DNA of 46,251 nt from Lentisphaerae bacterium ADurb.Bin082 (GTDB taxonomy: Bacteria; Verrucomicrobiota; Lentisphaeria; Oligosphaerales; Oligosphaeraceae): NCBI GenBank assembly GCA_002070945.1, contig MWEG01000006.1, positions 1-46,251 on the forward strand, in the 5' to 3' direction. Positions 30,906 through 38,906 of the stretch are shown here, one piece after another. The position numbers were made by a program, and so were the translations under genes. Below the pieces are notes generated by a model. The model did not search any database, was not told the origin of the DNA, and worked only from the letters and a program-made list of their open reading frames with translations. The stretch's first letter is position 1. Every line of letters starts with the position of its first letter.

Positions 30906-32948
30906 ATGATAGCGAACATACGCAACATCAGCATCATCGCGCACATTGACGCTGGCAAGACCAGCACTACCGAGGGCATTCTTTATTATTCAGGGTTGTC
31001 GCATCGCTACGGCAGCATTGACGACGGCACTGCGGTCATGGACTTTCTGCCGGAAGAGCGCGCCCGCGGCATCACCATTGCAGCGGCTGCGGCCAACGTG
31101 CCTTGGAAAGACTGCTCCATCCATCTGATTGACACGCCCGGGCACATTGACTTCACAGCGGAAGTCGAGCGTTCGCTGCGGGTCATTGATGGCGCCGTGG
31201 TGGTCTTCAGCGCTGTCGAGGGCGTAGAGGCGCAAAGCGAAAAAGTCTGGCGCCAGGCGGACACTTATGGCGTTCCTAAAATCGCCTTCATCAACAAGAT
31301 GGATCGCATTGGCGCATCTTTTGACGACGTTGTCAGCCAGATCAATGCCAAGTTCAGCGATTGCGCGTTGCCGTTGCAGATTCCCCTTGGCAGCGAGGAC
31401 TCCTTCTGCGGGTTGATCGATGTGCTGACAGCCGAGCAAGTCCATTTTTCCGGCGAGCGCAACGTCGATATTCTCCGCGAGCCGCTGGCAGCGGAACAGC
31501 AGGATTCTTGGCAGGAAGCCTATAACCGCGTGATTGAGCGGGTTGCGGATTTTTCCGACGAGGTGGCCGAGCTGTTTTTGGCGGAAGAGGCCGTGCCCTT
31601 GGAGCTGCTGCGCCGCGAAATCCGCCGTCTTGCCCTGGCTCGCCAGCTGGTGCCGGTGTTCGTCGGAAGCGCCAAGAAGAGCATCGGGATACAGCTGCTG
31701 ATGGACGGCATCCTGGACTATCTGCCGTCGCCGCTGGAGATGAGCTACAAGGCGTATGATGTCAAGACGGAGCAGGAGGTGACGATTACGTCCGACCCTA
31801 AGGCGCCGTTCACCGGTTTTATTTTCAAGGTCAATGCCTCCAGCACTGCGGATTTGTTTTTCATCCGGGTCTATTCCGGGGTTTTGAAGGCGAACGCGAA
31901 TGTCTTTAATTCGCGCAGCGGGGACAGGGTGCGCGCCAGGCAGTTGTACCGCATCTACGCCAAGTCGACTGAGCAGGTTGACGAGGTCGGCCCTGGCGAA
32001 ATCGTCGGAGTGACCGGGCTGAAGGACTGCGGCATTGGCGATGCCTTGTGCGGAGCACGGCCGCTGCTGGTTTTTGACAAAATCGGCTTTCCTGACCCGG
32101 TCATCTCAATGGTGGTGGAGCCGAAATTCAGCAGGGACAAAGACCGGCTGGATGAAGTGCTGGCGCTGCTGTGCCGGGAAGACCAGACCTTGTCCCACTC
32201 TAGGGCCGAGGACACTGGCCAGCGCTTGCTTTCCGGCATGGGGGAATTGCACCTCGAGGTCAATTTGAAGCGAGTGACCACGGACTTCAATGTCGAAATC
32301 CGCTGCGGTGAGCCGCGGGTGGCGTATCGTGAGACCATCAAGGATGAGACGGTTCAGGCGGTCGAGTTTGAGAGGACGTTCGGCGACACGCTGTTGACCG
32401 CTGGCCTCAAAGTGGCTTTTCGCCCGTTGCCGCACGGCGCGGATGTCTTCTCCATCACTTCGGCGGTGCGTGACCCGGGTGTGCCGAAAGCGTTCATCGC
32501 CGCTGCTGAACGGGCCCTGCGTGACGGGTTGCGCACCGGCGGCCTGAATGGCTACCAGATGATTTATGTCGCCGCAGAAATCCTTGAATTGAAATTTTCT
32601 GCGGAAAGCACGACCGAGGGTGCCGTCGCTGGAGCGGCATTGCAGGCGATTGACCAGGCGTTGACGCAGGTCGGCACCATCGTCTTAGAGCCGCTTATGC
32701 ACTTGGAGGTGGTCTGTCCCGAGGATACAGTTGGCGAAATCAGCATGTATTTGCAGCCCAGGCGCGCTGTCATTCGCGATATCGCCTCGCTCGGCAGCGT
32801 GAAAAAGATCATCTGCGAAGTGCCGTTGGCGGAGATGTTCGGTTTTGGCAAGGCGCTGCCCCAGCTCAGCGGCGGGCGCGGGACATTTTCCATGGAGCCG
32901 TCCGGCTACCAGGAATTGCCTGCTGACGCTGCTCGCCGCGGATTCTGA
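30906..32948 (+). CDS. Non-canonical translation elongation factor G paralogue
   Basis: A 680-residue translational GTPase of the EF-G family, a ribosome-associated cytoplasmic factor. G motifs are intact: AHIDAGKT (12-19), RGITI (54-58), DTPGH (76-80), NKMD (130-133) and a G5-like GSAKK. Domain III carries LSGMGELHLEV and the protein ends in a domain V with GGRGTFSMEPSGYQELP. Switch and C-terminal sequences resemble the EF-G2 branch (mitochondrial GFM2 type) more than housekeeping EF-G. The usual domain IV signatures (SGGRGQYG-like loop and HDVDSS tip) are not seen; SAESTTEGAV stands where the tip should be. No rpsL, rpsG or tuf genes flank it, which also argues against the housekeeping copy. 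It could act in ribosome recycling or rescue. The ATG at 30906 fits the family start; the ribosome site is weak. It ends 5 bases before the convergent MFS gene. Confidence 0.9.
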   Translation: MIANIRNISIIAHIDAGKTSTTEGILYYSGLSHRYGSIDDGTAVMDFLPEERARGITIAAAAANVPWKDCSIHLIDTPGHIDFTAEVERSLRVIDGAVVVFSAVEGVEAQSEKVWRQADTYGVPKIAFINKMDRIGASFDDVVSQINAKFSDCALPLQIPLGSEDSFCGLIDVLTAEQVHFSGERNVDILREPLAAEQQDSWQEAYNRVIERVADFSDEVAELFLAEEAVPLELLRREIRRLALARQLVPVFVGSAKKSIGIQLLMDGILDYLPSPLEMSYKAYDVKTEQEVTITSDPKAPFTGFIFKVNASSTADLFFIRVYSGVLKANANVFNSRSGDRVRARQLYRIYAKSTEQVDEVGPGEIVGVTGLKDCGIGDALCGARPLLVFDKIGFPDPVISMVVEPKFSRDKDRLDEVLALLCREDQTLSHSRAEDTGQRLLSGMGELHLEVNLKRVTTDFNVEIRCGEPRVAYRETIKDETVQAVEFERTFGDTLLTAGLKVAFRPLPHGADVFSITSAVRDPGVPKAFIAAAERALRDGLRTGGLNGYQMIYVAAEILELKFSAESTTEGAVAGAALQAIDQALTQVGTIVLEPLMHLEVVCPEDTVGEISMYLQPRRAVIRDIASLGSVKKIICEVPLAEMFGFGKALPQLSGGRGTFSMEPSGYQELPADAARRGF

Positions 32949-32953
32949 TTCGG

Positions 32954-34150
32954 CTATTTTTCCTGGCCGTGCGCGACCAGGATTCCGCCAATCAGGCTGA
33001 CTGCCGCGAACATGACGCCCGGCAAAGCGAGTATAGCGGGCAGGGGCAGGGCGCCGCAGTCCCAGAGCCAGCCAAACAGGGTTGACAGGCCAGTGACGCC
33101 AAGGCCGCTGAACATGGTGGTGATCGCCAGCAGGGCTGGGAATGATCTCGGCGTCTGGTTGCCCAGGACAGCGAGAAAGGCGGGAAATTCGCACGACCAG
33201 AAGAAGGCACCAGCGACGTAGGCCGTCGCTGCCCAACTGCCGCGTAGACTCAAACCCAACAGCCAAAGACCGCCGCCGAGCAGCCCGGGCAGGAGGATGA
33301 AGCTGCGCTGGAGGGTTTTTTCCGGGAGCATGGCCAGGATGGCGCGGGAGCCGACATAGACCAGGGCGTAGGCGCTCAGCACGTATCCTGGCTTGAAGCT
33401 CTGGTAGCCCTCCTGTTCAAGCAGGCGGGGCAGCCAAATGAACAGGGTGGAGTCGGCTGTTCCATGCAGAAACAATGCAGCCATCGTTAAGGCGATCCAG
33501 GGATTCCATGTCCGAGCAGTCTGGCCGGATGTGGTCGCCGTCGGTGTTTTGGCTGGCGCCAAGGAGTTGCGCCGCAGAATCCAAGGAATGGCGACCAGCA
33601 GACAAATGCCAATGCCGATGAAGGGCAGGTGCAAAACAGACGGGAAAGGAACAGCCCCGTTGCTGACTTGGGTCAGCATTTTTTCCGCAACCAGGGTGAA
33701 GAACACGCCGAAGGCGCTGGTGCCGACGAGCTGCCAGGCCAGCACCTGGCGGCGGTTGCCAGGAAACATGGCAACCAGGTGGCCTTGCGCACTGACCACC
33801 AGAGCCTGGTAGGAAAAGCTGTTCCAGGCCAGCATGAATACCATAGTCACGTAGGTTCGCGCCAAGCCAAGGCCGAGAAGGCTCAAGGCGACGCTCAACA
33901 AAGCCGCTGGCACAACCCGTTTTGTACTGCTGCGCCGTGCCCACAGACCGGCCAGGAGAGCGCCAAGCGCACCGGGAACCGCGCCAATGCTCAGAAGAAA
34001 GCCGAATTGGGCTTCATTTAAGGCCAGATAGTCGCGCAGCACACTGCGGAAAACCGGCAGAACAGAGCAGCAATACGAGGCAAGACCCAAAAGCAGGATG
34101 AGAACAGCCGCCATGTCAAGGCCATTCTTGCGCGAAAGAAGCTTTTTCAT
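32954..34150 (-). CDS. Major facilitator superfamily transporter
   Basis: A 398-residue inner-membrane protein with about twelve hydrophobic segments, the normal length for an MFS permease. The first helix starts near residue 12 (MAAVLILLLGL). A motif-A-like loop (GLWARRSSTKR) follows helix 2, and a basic loop (LRRNSL) lies in the middle between the two six-helix halves. The substrate cannot be read from the sequence; sugar, organic anion or drug transport are all possible. It follows the solute-binding gene on the same strand after 166 repeat-containing bases, so co-transcription is possible but unproven. The ribosome site before the ATG is poor (GGAATT about 10 bases upstream). Confidence 0.88.
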   Translation of the reverse strand: MKKLLSRKNGLDMAAVLILLLGLASYCCSVLPVFRSVLRDYLALNEAQFGFLLSIGAVPGALGALLAGLWARRSSTKRVVPAALLSVALSLLGLGLARTYVTMVFMLAWNSFSYQALVVSAQGHLVAMFPGNRRQVLAWQLVGTSAFGVFFTLVAEKMLTQVSNGAVPFPSVLHLPFIGIGICLLVAIPWILRRNSLAPAKTPTATTSGQTARTWNPWIALTMAALFLHGTADSTLFIWLPRLLEQEGYQSFKPGYVLSAYALVYVGSRAILAMLPEKTLQRSFILLPGLLGGGLWLLGLSLRGSWAATAYVAGAFFWSCEFPAFLAVLGNQTPRSFPALLAITTMFSGLGVTGLSTLFGWLWDCGALPLPAILALPGVMFAAVSLIGGILVAHGQEK

Positions 34151-34230
34151 TGATGAGGAATTCCGGGATCGCGGTTAGTTTTCAGTTGCCAGTTGGCGGT
34201 GGCTGCCGCATGTAGTTCAGGTGGGTTCTA

Positions 34231-34300
34231 TGGACAGAGTGGACGATGTGGACGGGGTGGACAACAAACCCTCGCCCCTCGCCCCTAATCTCGCCCCTAA
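34231..34300. repeat. 9-base TGGAC tandem repeats and CTCGCCCCT repeats
   Basis: Four units of TGGACNNNN at 34231-34264 in strict 9-base steps, followed by three copies of CTCGCCCCT (about 34271-34298). Related TGGAC/GTCCA repeats occur at 41774-41894 and 46000-46014, and CTCGCCCCT again near 46033. A GTAGTTCAGG fragment of the hairpin-array type lies just before (34212). Confidence 0.75.
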
Positions 34301-34316
34301 AAAAAGCCCTTTGCCG

Positions 34317-36542
34317 CTAATTTTTGCGTTGGTCTCGCCTTTTCCACATTGCGGCGGTTGTGGCGAGCGCGATGATTCCGATTGCCGCCTGGACTGGCCA
34401 GCGTTGCGGGCTGTTCCAGGCTTGCTGCGCCGCTGAGCGGGCCGCGTTGTCTATTCGGCGGTATTTCATGAAGGTCTTGCCCATTTGGTGCGGCTTGTAG
34501 TTTTTCAGCCAGCCATGAGTGAGGGTGAAGTCGGTCGGATGAAATCCCCAGCAGCAGGGAGCGTGTTCTTGGAGGATGCGGTTGGCTTGGCGGATGAGTT
34601 CCAGGCGTTCCTCGCCATCAGCCATAGTTTCCATTTTTTTGAAGACGCGGTCGAAGTCTGGCGATTCGTAGTTGACGTAGTTGGCGCCGCGGCCCTGGGT
34701 TTTGGCGGTGGCATTAGGGCCATAGAACAGGAACAGAAAGTTTTCCGGGTCGGGATAGTCTGCCAGCCAGCCTTTGTTGAAGATGATCTGCCAGTTGCCG
34801 GTATTGAGCTTGTTGCGCCATCGGTTGAGGTCGGAGGGCCGTTCCTGGATGTCAATGCCCAGGTGCTGGAAGCAGTTTTTCAACCATTGGAATTGGGCTT
34901 TGAAGGACGAGTCCCCGGCCTTGGCATGGGCGAGATAGAGGCGGAGCGGGGCGCCGTCGCTGCCGATGCCATTGGGGTAGCCGGCCTCTGCCAGCAGGCG
35001 GCGGGCGTCTTCCAAGGGCCGCCGAGTAGGCCGCTGGCGGACTTCGTCCCAGCGGTCGATGAACGGGTTGACGCTGGCTAGGCCGGTTTCCGAGCCATAA
35101 ATGCCGGGCGGGATGATGCCCTGGGCAGGGATGCCGCGGCCATTGCGGAAAATGTCGATGAACTCCTGGTAGTCGAGGACAATGGAAATGGCCTGGCGCA
35201 GCTTTTGGCGTTCTGGCGCCAGGCCGCCGACGACTGAGTCGAGCATGTTGAAGCCGAAGTAGAAAATGGTCGGCGCCACGGCGGTAGTCAGACGGATGCC
35301 CCGAGCCTGCATGTCGTCTGACAAGCCGAGGTCGCCGTTTGGATTCATGGCCACGGCGGCGTCGAACATGTCATTGGGGATGCCGCTGTCGTCATAGTAG
35401 CCTTGCAGGAATTTGATCCAATTAGGGATGGACTCGCGTTCAAATTGGAAATACAGCCGGTCGATGAAGGGCGTTGGCCGGCCAGCGTCAGCGAGCAGTC
35501 CGGCGGCTGTGTCCTCTGGGCTGCCCTGGCTGGGATAGGGGTCGAAGCGGAAGTCATGATTGCGTTCGAGGATGATGCGGTCTTCCGGACGGCAGACAGC
35601 CATCCGGTAGGCGCCAGTGCCGATTGGCCAGTTTTGGAAGGACAGGCGGGCGTCGATGACAGCCGGCTCCTGGTAGAAGACGAGCGCTTCCCAGGGAATC
35701 GGGGCGAAGAAATGCATGGCCAGCCAATAGGTCAGCTGCGGATATTTGCGGGAGAGGATGATCTTGAAGGACTGGTCGTCAAGCACTTCGATGCCAGCCA
35801 GGGGCAGGGCGCGGTAATCCGGGAGGACGGGGTGGCTGTCAACGTCGCGGCCGTCGCGGCGGGCGTCTTCCTCCAGGCGCAGGATGTCTTCCCGGATGAG
35901 CTGCGAGCATTCCGCCATGCCGCTGATGAATGACGCCAGGGTGGAATAGACGGGCGAAGCGAGACGCGGGTCGCAGAGCCTGGTCAGGGCGACCTTGAAG
36001 TCTTCGGCGCGGAGTTCACGGGTGGCGGCTTCCGGCAGCTGGTACGGGGAGGTGAGACCGCGCAGGTCAGCGGGGCGAATCTGGCGATAGCGGGGCGAGC
36101 CGTCAGGGCGCACCGCAAAGCAGGGATGAGCCTGGTAGCGGATGCCCGGCTTGAGGGCGATGACGTATTCGGCCTTGCCGACCTGTTCCGCCGGCGGATC
36201 GCCAGGCAGAGGGCGGCCTTGGCGGTCAAAGTATGCCGGGACTGGGACAGCGTCGGCAAGCATGGGCGTCAGACGATAGGGCCGGGCGAGATAATCGTAG
36301 GCCAACGGCATTTCCACGATGCAGTCCAAGATTTGGCCTTCGTGGACATAGTAGGAGACAGCCGGATCCAGGCTTTTGATGCTGCTCGCATAGCTGGTGA
36401 AGAAGGTGTTCGAGTCTGCCAGGTCGGCCGGCCAGGGGTCGTTAGTGAAAAGCGCGAGGCCAAGGCACAGGAGGATAGCCAGCGGTATGGGAAGCAGGGC
36501 TGGCCAGCGGTCACGTAGAAGGGAAGAGAGAAACGTCATCAC
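34317..36542 (-). CDS. Family-5 extracellular solute-binding protein, membrane-anchored
   Basis: 741 residues, similar to the peptide/oligopeptide/nickel-binding proteins of ABC importers (SBP_bac_5), which are usually about 500-550 residues. Supporting motifs are an early PAVSYYVHEG, YVIALKPGIRYQ, the central IGTGAYRM and ILERNHDF, and the late W-x-x-DYPDPENF typical of this family. An N-terminal hydrophobic helix (about 14-33) has no clear lipobox, and a second helix near the C-terminus (about 715-732) is followed by KRRDQRKN, so the protein seems anchored at both ends. No permease or ATPase gene lies nearby. The start is GTG at 36542 or ATG at 36539; neither has a Shine-Dalgarno sequence. 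The likely job is binding peptides at the cell envelope; the ligand is not known. Confidence 0.87.
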   Translation of the reverse strand: MMTFLSSLLRDRWPALLPIPLAILLCLGLALFTNDPWPADLADSNTFFTSYASSIKSLDPAVSYYVHEGQILDCIVEMPLAYDYLARPYRLTPMLADAVPVPAYFDRQGRPLPGDPPAEQVGKAEYVIALKPGIRYQAHPCFAVRPDGSPRYRQIRPADLRGLTSPYQLPEAATRELRAEDFKVALTRLCDPRLASPVYSTLASFISGMAECSQLIREDILRLEEDARRDGRDVDSHPVLPDYRALPLAGIEVLDDQSFKIILSRKYPQLTYWLAMHFFAPIPWEALVFYQEPAVIDARLSFQNWPIGTGAYRMAVCRPEDRIILERNHDFRFDPYPSQGSPEDTAAGLLADAGRPTPFIDRLYFQFERESIPNWIKFLQGYYDDSGIPNDMFDAAVAMNPNGDLGLSDDMQARGIRLTTAVAPTIFYFGFNMLDSVVGGLAPERQKLRQAISIVLDYQEFIDIFRNGRGIPAQGIIPPGIYGSETGLASVNPFIDRWDEVRQRPTRRPLEDARRLLAEAGYPNGIGSDGAPLRLYLAHAKAGDSSFKAQFQWLKNCFQHLGIDIQERPSDLNRWRNKLNTGNWQIIFNKGWLADYPDPENFLFLFYGPNATAKTQGRGANYVNYESPDFDRVFKKMETMADGEERLELIRQANRILQEHAPCCWGFHPTDFTLTHGWLKNYKPHQMGKTFMKYRRIDNAARSAAQQAWNSPQRWPVQAAIGIIALATTAAMWKRRDQRKN

Positions 36543-36556
36543 AGAAGAGGGTAGGG

Positions 36557-36574
36557 TGTGCGGGAACTTGTGAT
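36557..36574 (+). promoter_or_regulatory. Dispersed 18-base motif, copy D
   Basis: TGTGCGGGAACTTGTGAT, 14 bases upstream of the solute-binding gene and on the opposite strand, the same relative orientation as copy A to the EF-G paralogue. It is the most diverged of the four copies in its centre. Confidence 0.5.
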
Positions 36575-36707
36575 TAGGAGTACCGGTAGGATGAGCACTG
36601 CGCTACGGCTCCGCTCCTGGCTAACATGAAATGCTCTGTTAATGAGGCTGTTTCCATTGATTAGGGCGAATAGCTTTTGGTTTTTCGTTCGAGTTGTTTT
36701 CAACCTT

Positions 36708-37760
36708 TTAGAGGTCGCAGAGAGCCTTGCAGCCTCCGACTGACTTTGCCTTCAACACGCCTCTGTTTATCGCCTTGCCAACAGCCTTGCATGCCATAAT
36801 TCCCACGGCGCCGGGGTCTGCATTGGCTTCGCCTGTGGACATTACGAAAATGGTATCGCCGTCATTGAGAGTGTGTGCTGGAAATATCGTTCGCGCTATG
36901 CCGTTTTGAGCTATCTGTGCGACCTTTTTAGCTTGTGCTTTAGTAAGTGCGGCATTCGTTATGACGCAGCCTATGGTCGTGTTTGCTGGAAGAGCGGTGT
37001 CCCCGGAAAAGGCGTTTACACTGCTTGCGGCCATGGAGACTATAGCTTCTTCCGTAGAAATTAGAGTCTTTCCATCCTCTGATAAAAGCCCTGCCAAAGG
37101 CTTTGCATCGTCATAATCCCTTATATCTCCAAGCGCGTTTACTGCAACAATAGCAAGCACTTTTATATCTCCGGTCTTTATGCCGTAAACTCCAAGCCCG
37201 GCCTTCATGGCGCGGGCCATCCCAAACAGTTTTCCGACCGTTGCGCCGCATCCCGCTCCGACATTCCCTTCTTCTAAGTTTCTCCCCTTTGTGCTTCTAT
37301 TCTCCAGGTTTCTGTTTCCGACATTTTCTTTTAGCGATTTTTCGTCAGCGAAAGCAGCTTTGCAAGCGGCGTAGCCCATGGCTGCATCCGGGCGAATTTT
37401 TCCGTTTCCGCAAGTAAGGTCGAAGAGAGATGCCCCGCAGACTATGGGCACGATGCCAACCCCGACATTGAAGCCTATGCCCTTTTCTTCCAGAAAGCGC
37501 ATCACTCCGCCTGCCGCGTCAAGTCCGTAGGCGCTCCCTCCGGAGAGTACCACGGCATGGATTTTTTCGACCATGTTGACTGGCTCAAGCAAGTCGGTTT
37601 CTCTCGTCGCAGGTGCGCCCCCTCTTACGTCCGCGCCACCAATTGCGCCTTGCGGACACAGTATTACGGTGCAACCCGTAAGAGCCGTTTCATCCTGGGC
37701 ATTTCCAACAAAGAATCCCTCGAAATCCGTTAAATTGGCTTCTGCTATATTATTATTCAT
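36708..37760 (-). CDS. P1 (S58, DmpA-like) family peptidase
   Basis: A 350-residue Ntn-type aminopeptidase/amidase of the L-aminopeptidase D-esterase family, which matures by self-cleavage. Family motifs are DVRGGAPATRETDLL (44-58), VLSGGSAYGLDAAGG (71-85) and GNVGAGCGATVGK (165-177). The residue at the expected cleavage and nucleophile site is Cys171 rather than Ser or Thr; this assignment is from memory of the family. Residues about 146-165 are an extra low-complexity loop (RNLE repeated) just before that site. Codon usage is unlike its neighbours: ATA and AGA codons are common and GC is lower, suggesting acquisition. The ATG has a good ribosome site (AGAGGG, 8 bases before). It is divergent from the M55 gene. 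The likely role is hydrolysis of small or D-amino-acid peptides in the cytoplasm. Confidence 0.88.
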   Translation of the reverse strand: MNNNIAEANLTDFEGFFVGNAQDETALTGCTVILCPQGAIGGADVRGGAPATRETDLLEPVNMVEKIHAVVLSGGSAYGLDAAGGVMRFLEEKGIGFNVGVGIVPIVCGASLFDLTCGNGKIRPDAAMGYAACKAAFADEKSLKENVGNRNLENRSTKGRNLEEGNVGAGCGATVGKLFGMARAMKAGLGVYGIKTGDIKVLAIVAVNALGDIRDYDDAKPLAGLLSEDGKTLISTEEAIVSMAASSVNAFSGDTALPANTTIGCVITNAALTKAQAKKVAQIAQNGIARTIFPAHTLNDGDTIFVMSTGEANADPGAVGIMACKAVGKAINRGVLKAKSVGGCKALCDL

Positions 37761-37887
37761 GTTATTTTCCCTCTTTTTACTCTATTGCCGGAGGCCAGGA
37801 CGGCCTTGGCAGAGCCGCGTTGGCGGGCTGCGGTTGTCCCCTAATATATATGTTGTTCCAGCGGTAGCGGCACATTCTTTGGAAAAA

Positions 37888-37901
37888 AACTGTGAACAGT
37901 T
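37888..37901. promoter_or_regulatory. Perfect palindrome in a divergent promoter region
   Basis: AACTGT-GA-ACAGTT is a 6+6 inverted repeat in the 232-base gap between the divergent P1 and M55 peptidase genes. It is placed where a shared operator could sit, 92 bases before the M55 start. No confident -35/-10 pair was found; TATATT on the minus strand near 37850 is a possible -10 for the P1 gene. Confidence 0.35.
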
Positions 37902-37992
37902 GTTTTCATTCTTCGTTTTGGTGTTACAGTACAATCAGCCATAGACGGCGAGTGACGACATCCCCCCTAAAGGTTGTAACAAAGGACAGGCG

Positions 37993-38844
37993 ATGAAAAT
38001 CCACATTATGACGGACCTCGAGGGACCAAGCGGAACGAATGGACGCAGCGACGGCATCGGTAACAAGACCGTCAATATCCCGATTGCCTGCCAGGTTTTG
38101 ACCGAGGAGGTCAATGCCTGCGTCGAAGGATTGCTGGCTGGCGGCGCTAAACACATCGTGGTCTGGGATGGCCACGGCGGCAGCAATTCCATTGACATCA
38201 CCAAGCTCCATCCAGGCGCCGAACTCGGTACCATTGGCGGCGACCTCTATCCAGTCACGTTCCTTGACGCCAGTTATGACGCTGCTGTCCAGCTCGGCGC
38301 TCACGCCATGCAGGGCGTAGCGGATGGCTACATGAACCATACGTTCAACAGCCACGGTGTAGCCAACATGTGGCTGAATGGCGAACGCATCGGCGAAATC
38401 GGCATCGGCATCTGGAAAGCCGCCTATTTCCGGGTGCCGACTATTTTGGTGTCTGGCGACGATGCGGCCTGCCGCGAAGCCCATGCCTGCCTCCCGGATG
38501 GCGTGGCCACGGTGTCCACCAAGCGCAGCATTTCGCGCTACACCGTCATCAACCGCAATCCAGTCGCCGTGCGCACTGACTTGCGCACCGCTGCCGAGCA
38601 AGCCCTGCGCAATGTGGCGAACTATAAGCCCAAGCCCATGCCCGACAAGTTTGAGCTGACCGTGCAGATGATGTGCCCTAATTTGGCGGACAATTGGGAA
38701 AAACGCGGCGCCGAGCGCCTCGACCATGCGACTATCCGTATCTGCGGCACCGACTTTGTCGATGTCTGGTCACAGTACACCGGCTGGGCGCCAGGAGTCC
38801 ATAACCGGAAGTTCAGCGTTACCCCAGACCTCAATCGCCGTTAA
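37993..38844 (+). CDS. M55 family D-aminopeptidase (DppA-like)
   Basis: A 283-residue zinc aminopeptidase. Expected metal ligands of the DppA fold are all visible: Asp8 and Glu10 in TDLEG, His61 in WDGHGG, His104 in GAHAM and Glu135 in GERIGE, with the active-site His116 in NHTFN. The family removes N-terminal D-amino acids from short peptides, for example from peptidoglycan, and forms cytoplasmic decamers. The start is set by AAAGGA about 7 bases upstream. It is the first gene of a probable four-gene unit to the right and is divergent from another peptidase, so this locus seems devoted to peptide breakdown. In Bacillus the homologue belongs to a dipeptide transport operon; here the nearest binding protein is on the other strand. 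Confidence 0.9.
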   Translation: MKIHIMTDLEGPSGTNGRSDGIGNKTVNIPIACQVLTEEVNACVEGLLAGGAKHIVVWDGHGGSNSIDITKLHPGAELGTIGGDLYPVTFLDASYDAAVQLGAHAMQGVADGYMNHTFNSHGVANMWLNGERIGEIGIGIWKAAYFRVPTILVSGDDAACREAHACLPDGVATVSTKRSISRYTVINRNPVAVRTDLRTAAEQALRNVANYKPKPMPDKFELTVQMMCPNLADNWEKRGAERLDHATIRICGTDFVDVWSQYTGWAPGVHNRKFSVTPDLNRR

Positions 38845-38868
38845 GCCATCTTTAAAATGGCACTTTTT
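38845..38868 (+). terminator. Weak hairpin with T-run between M55 and ceramidase-like genes
   Basis: GCCAT-CTTTAAA-ATGGC (38845-38861) followed by TTTTT at 38864-38868. The five-base stem is weak, so it may only reduce read-through into the next gene. Confidence 0.35.
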
Positions 38869-38906
38869 ATATTCTACCTTTACCTTTTCCAAAAGGAGGC
38901 TGTCGC

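Noticed and set aside
30764..30949. Small plus-strand frame before the EF-G paralogue
   Set aside because: It covers the hairpin repeats and overlaps the real start of the EF-G gene in another frame.
34221..34436. Small plus-strand frame between the MFS and solute-binding genes
   Set aside because: It runs through TGGAC repeats and into the 3' end of the solute-binding gene on the other strand; its product is repeat-derived.
37573..37944. Plus-strand frame overlapping the start of the P1 peptidase gene
   Set aside because: Mostly antisense to the conserved N-terminus of the peptidase; the product has no family features.
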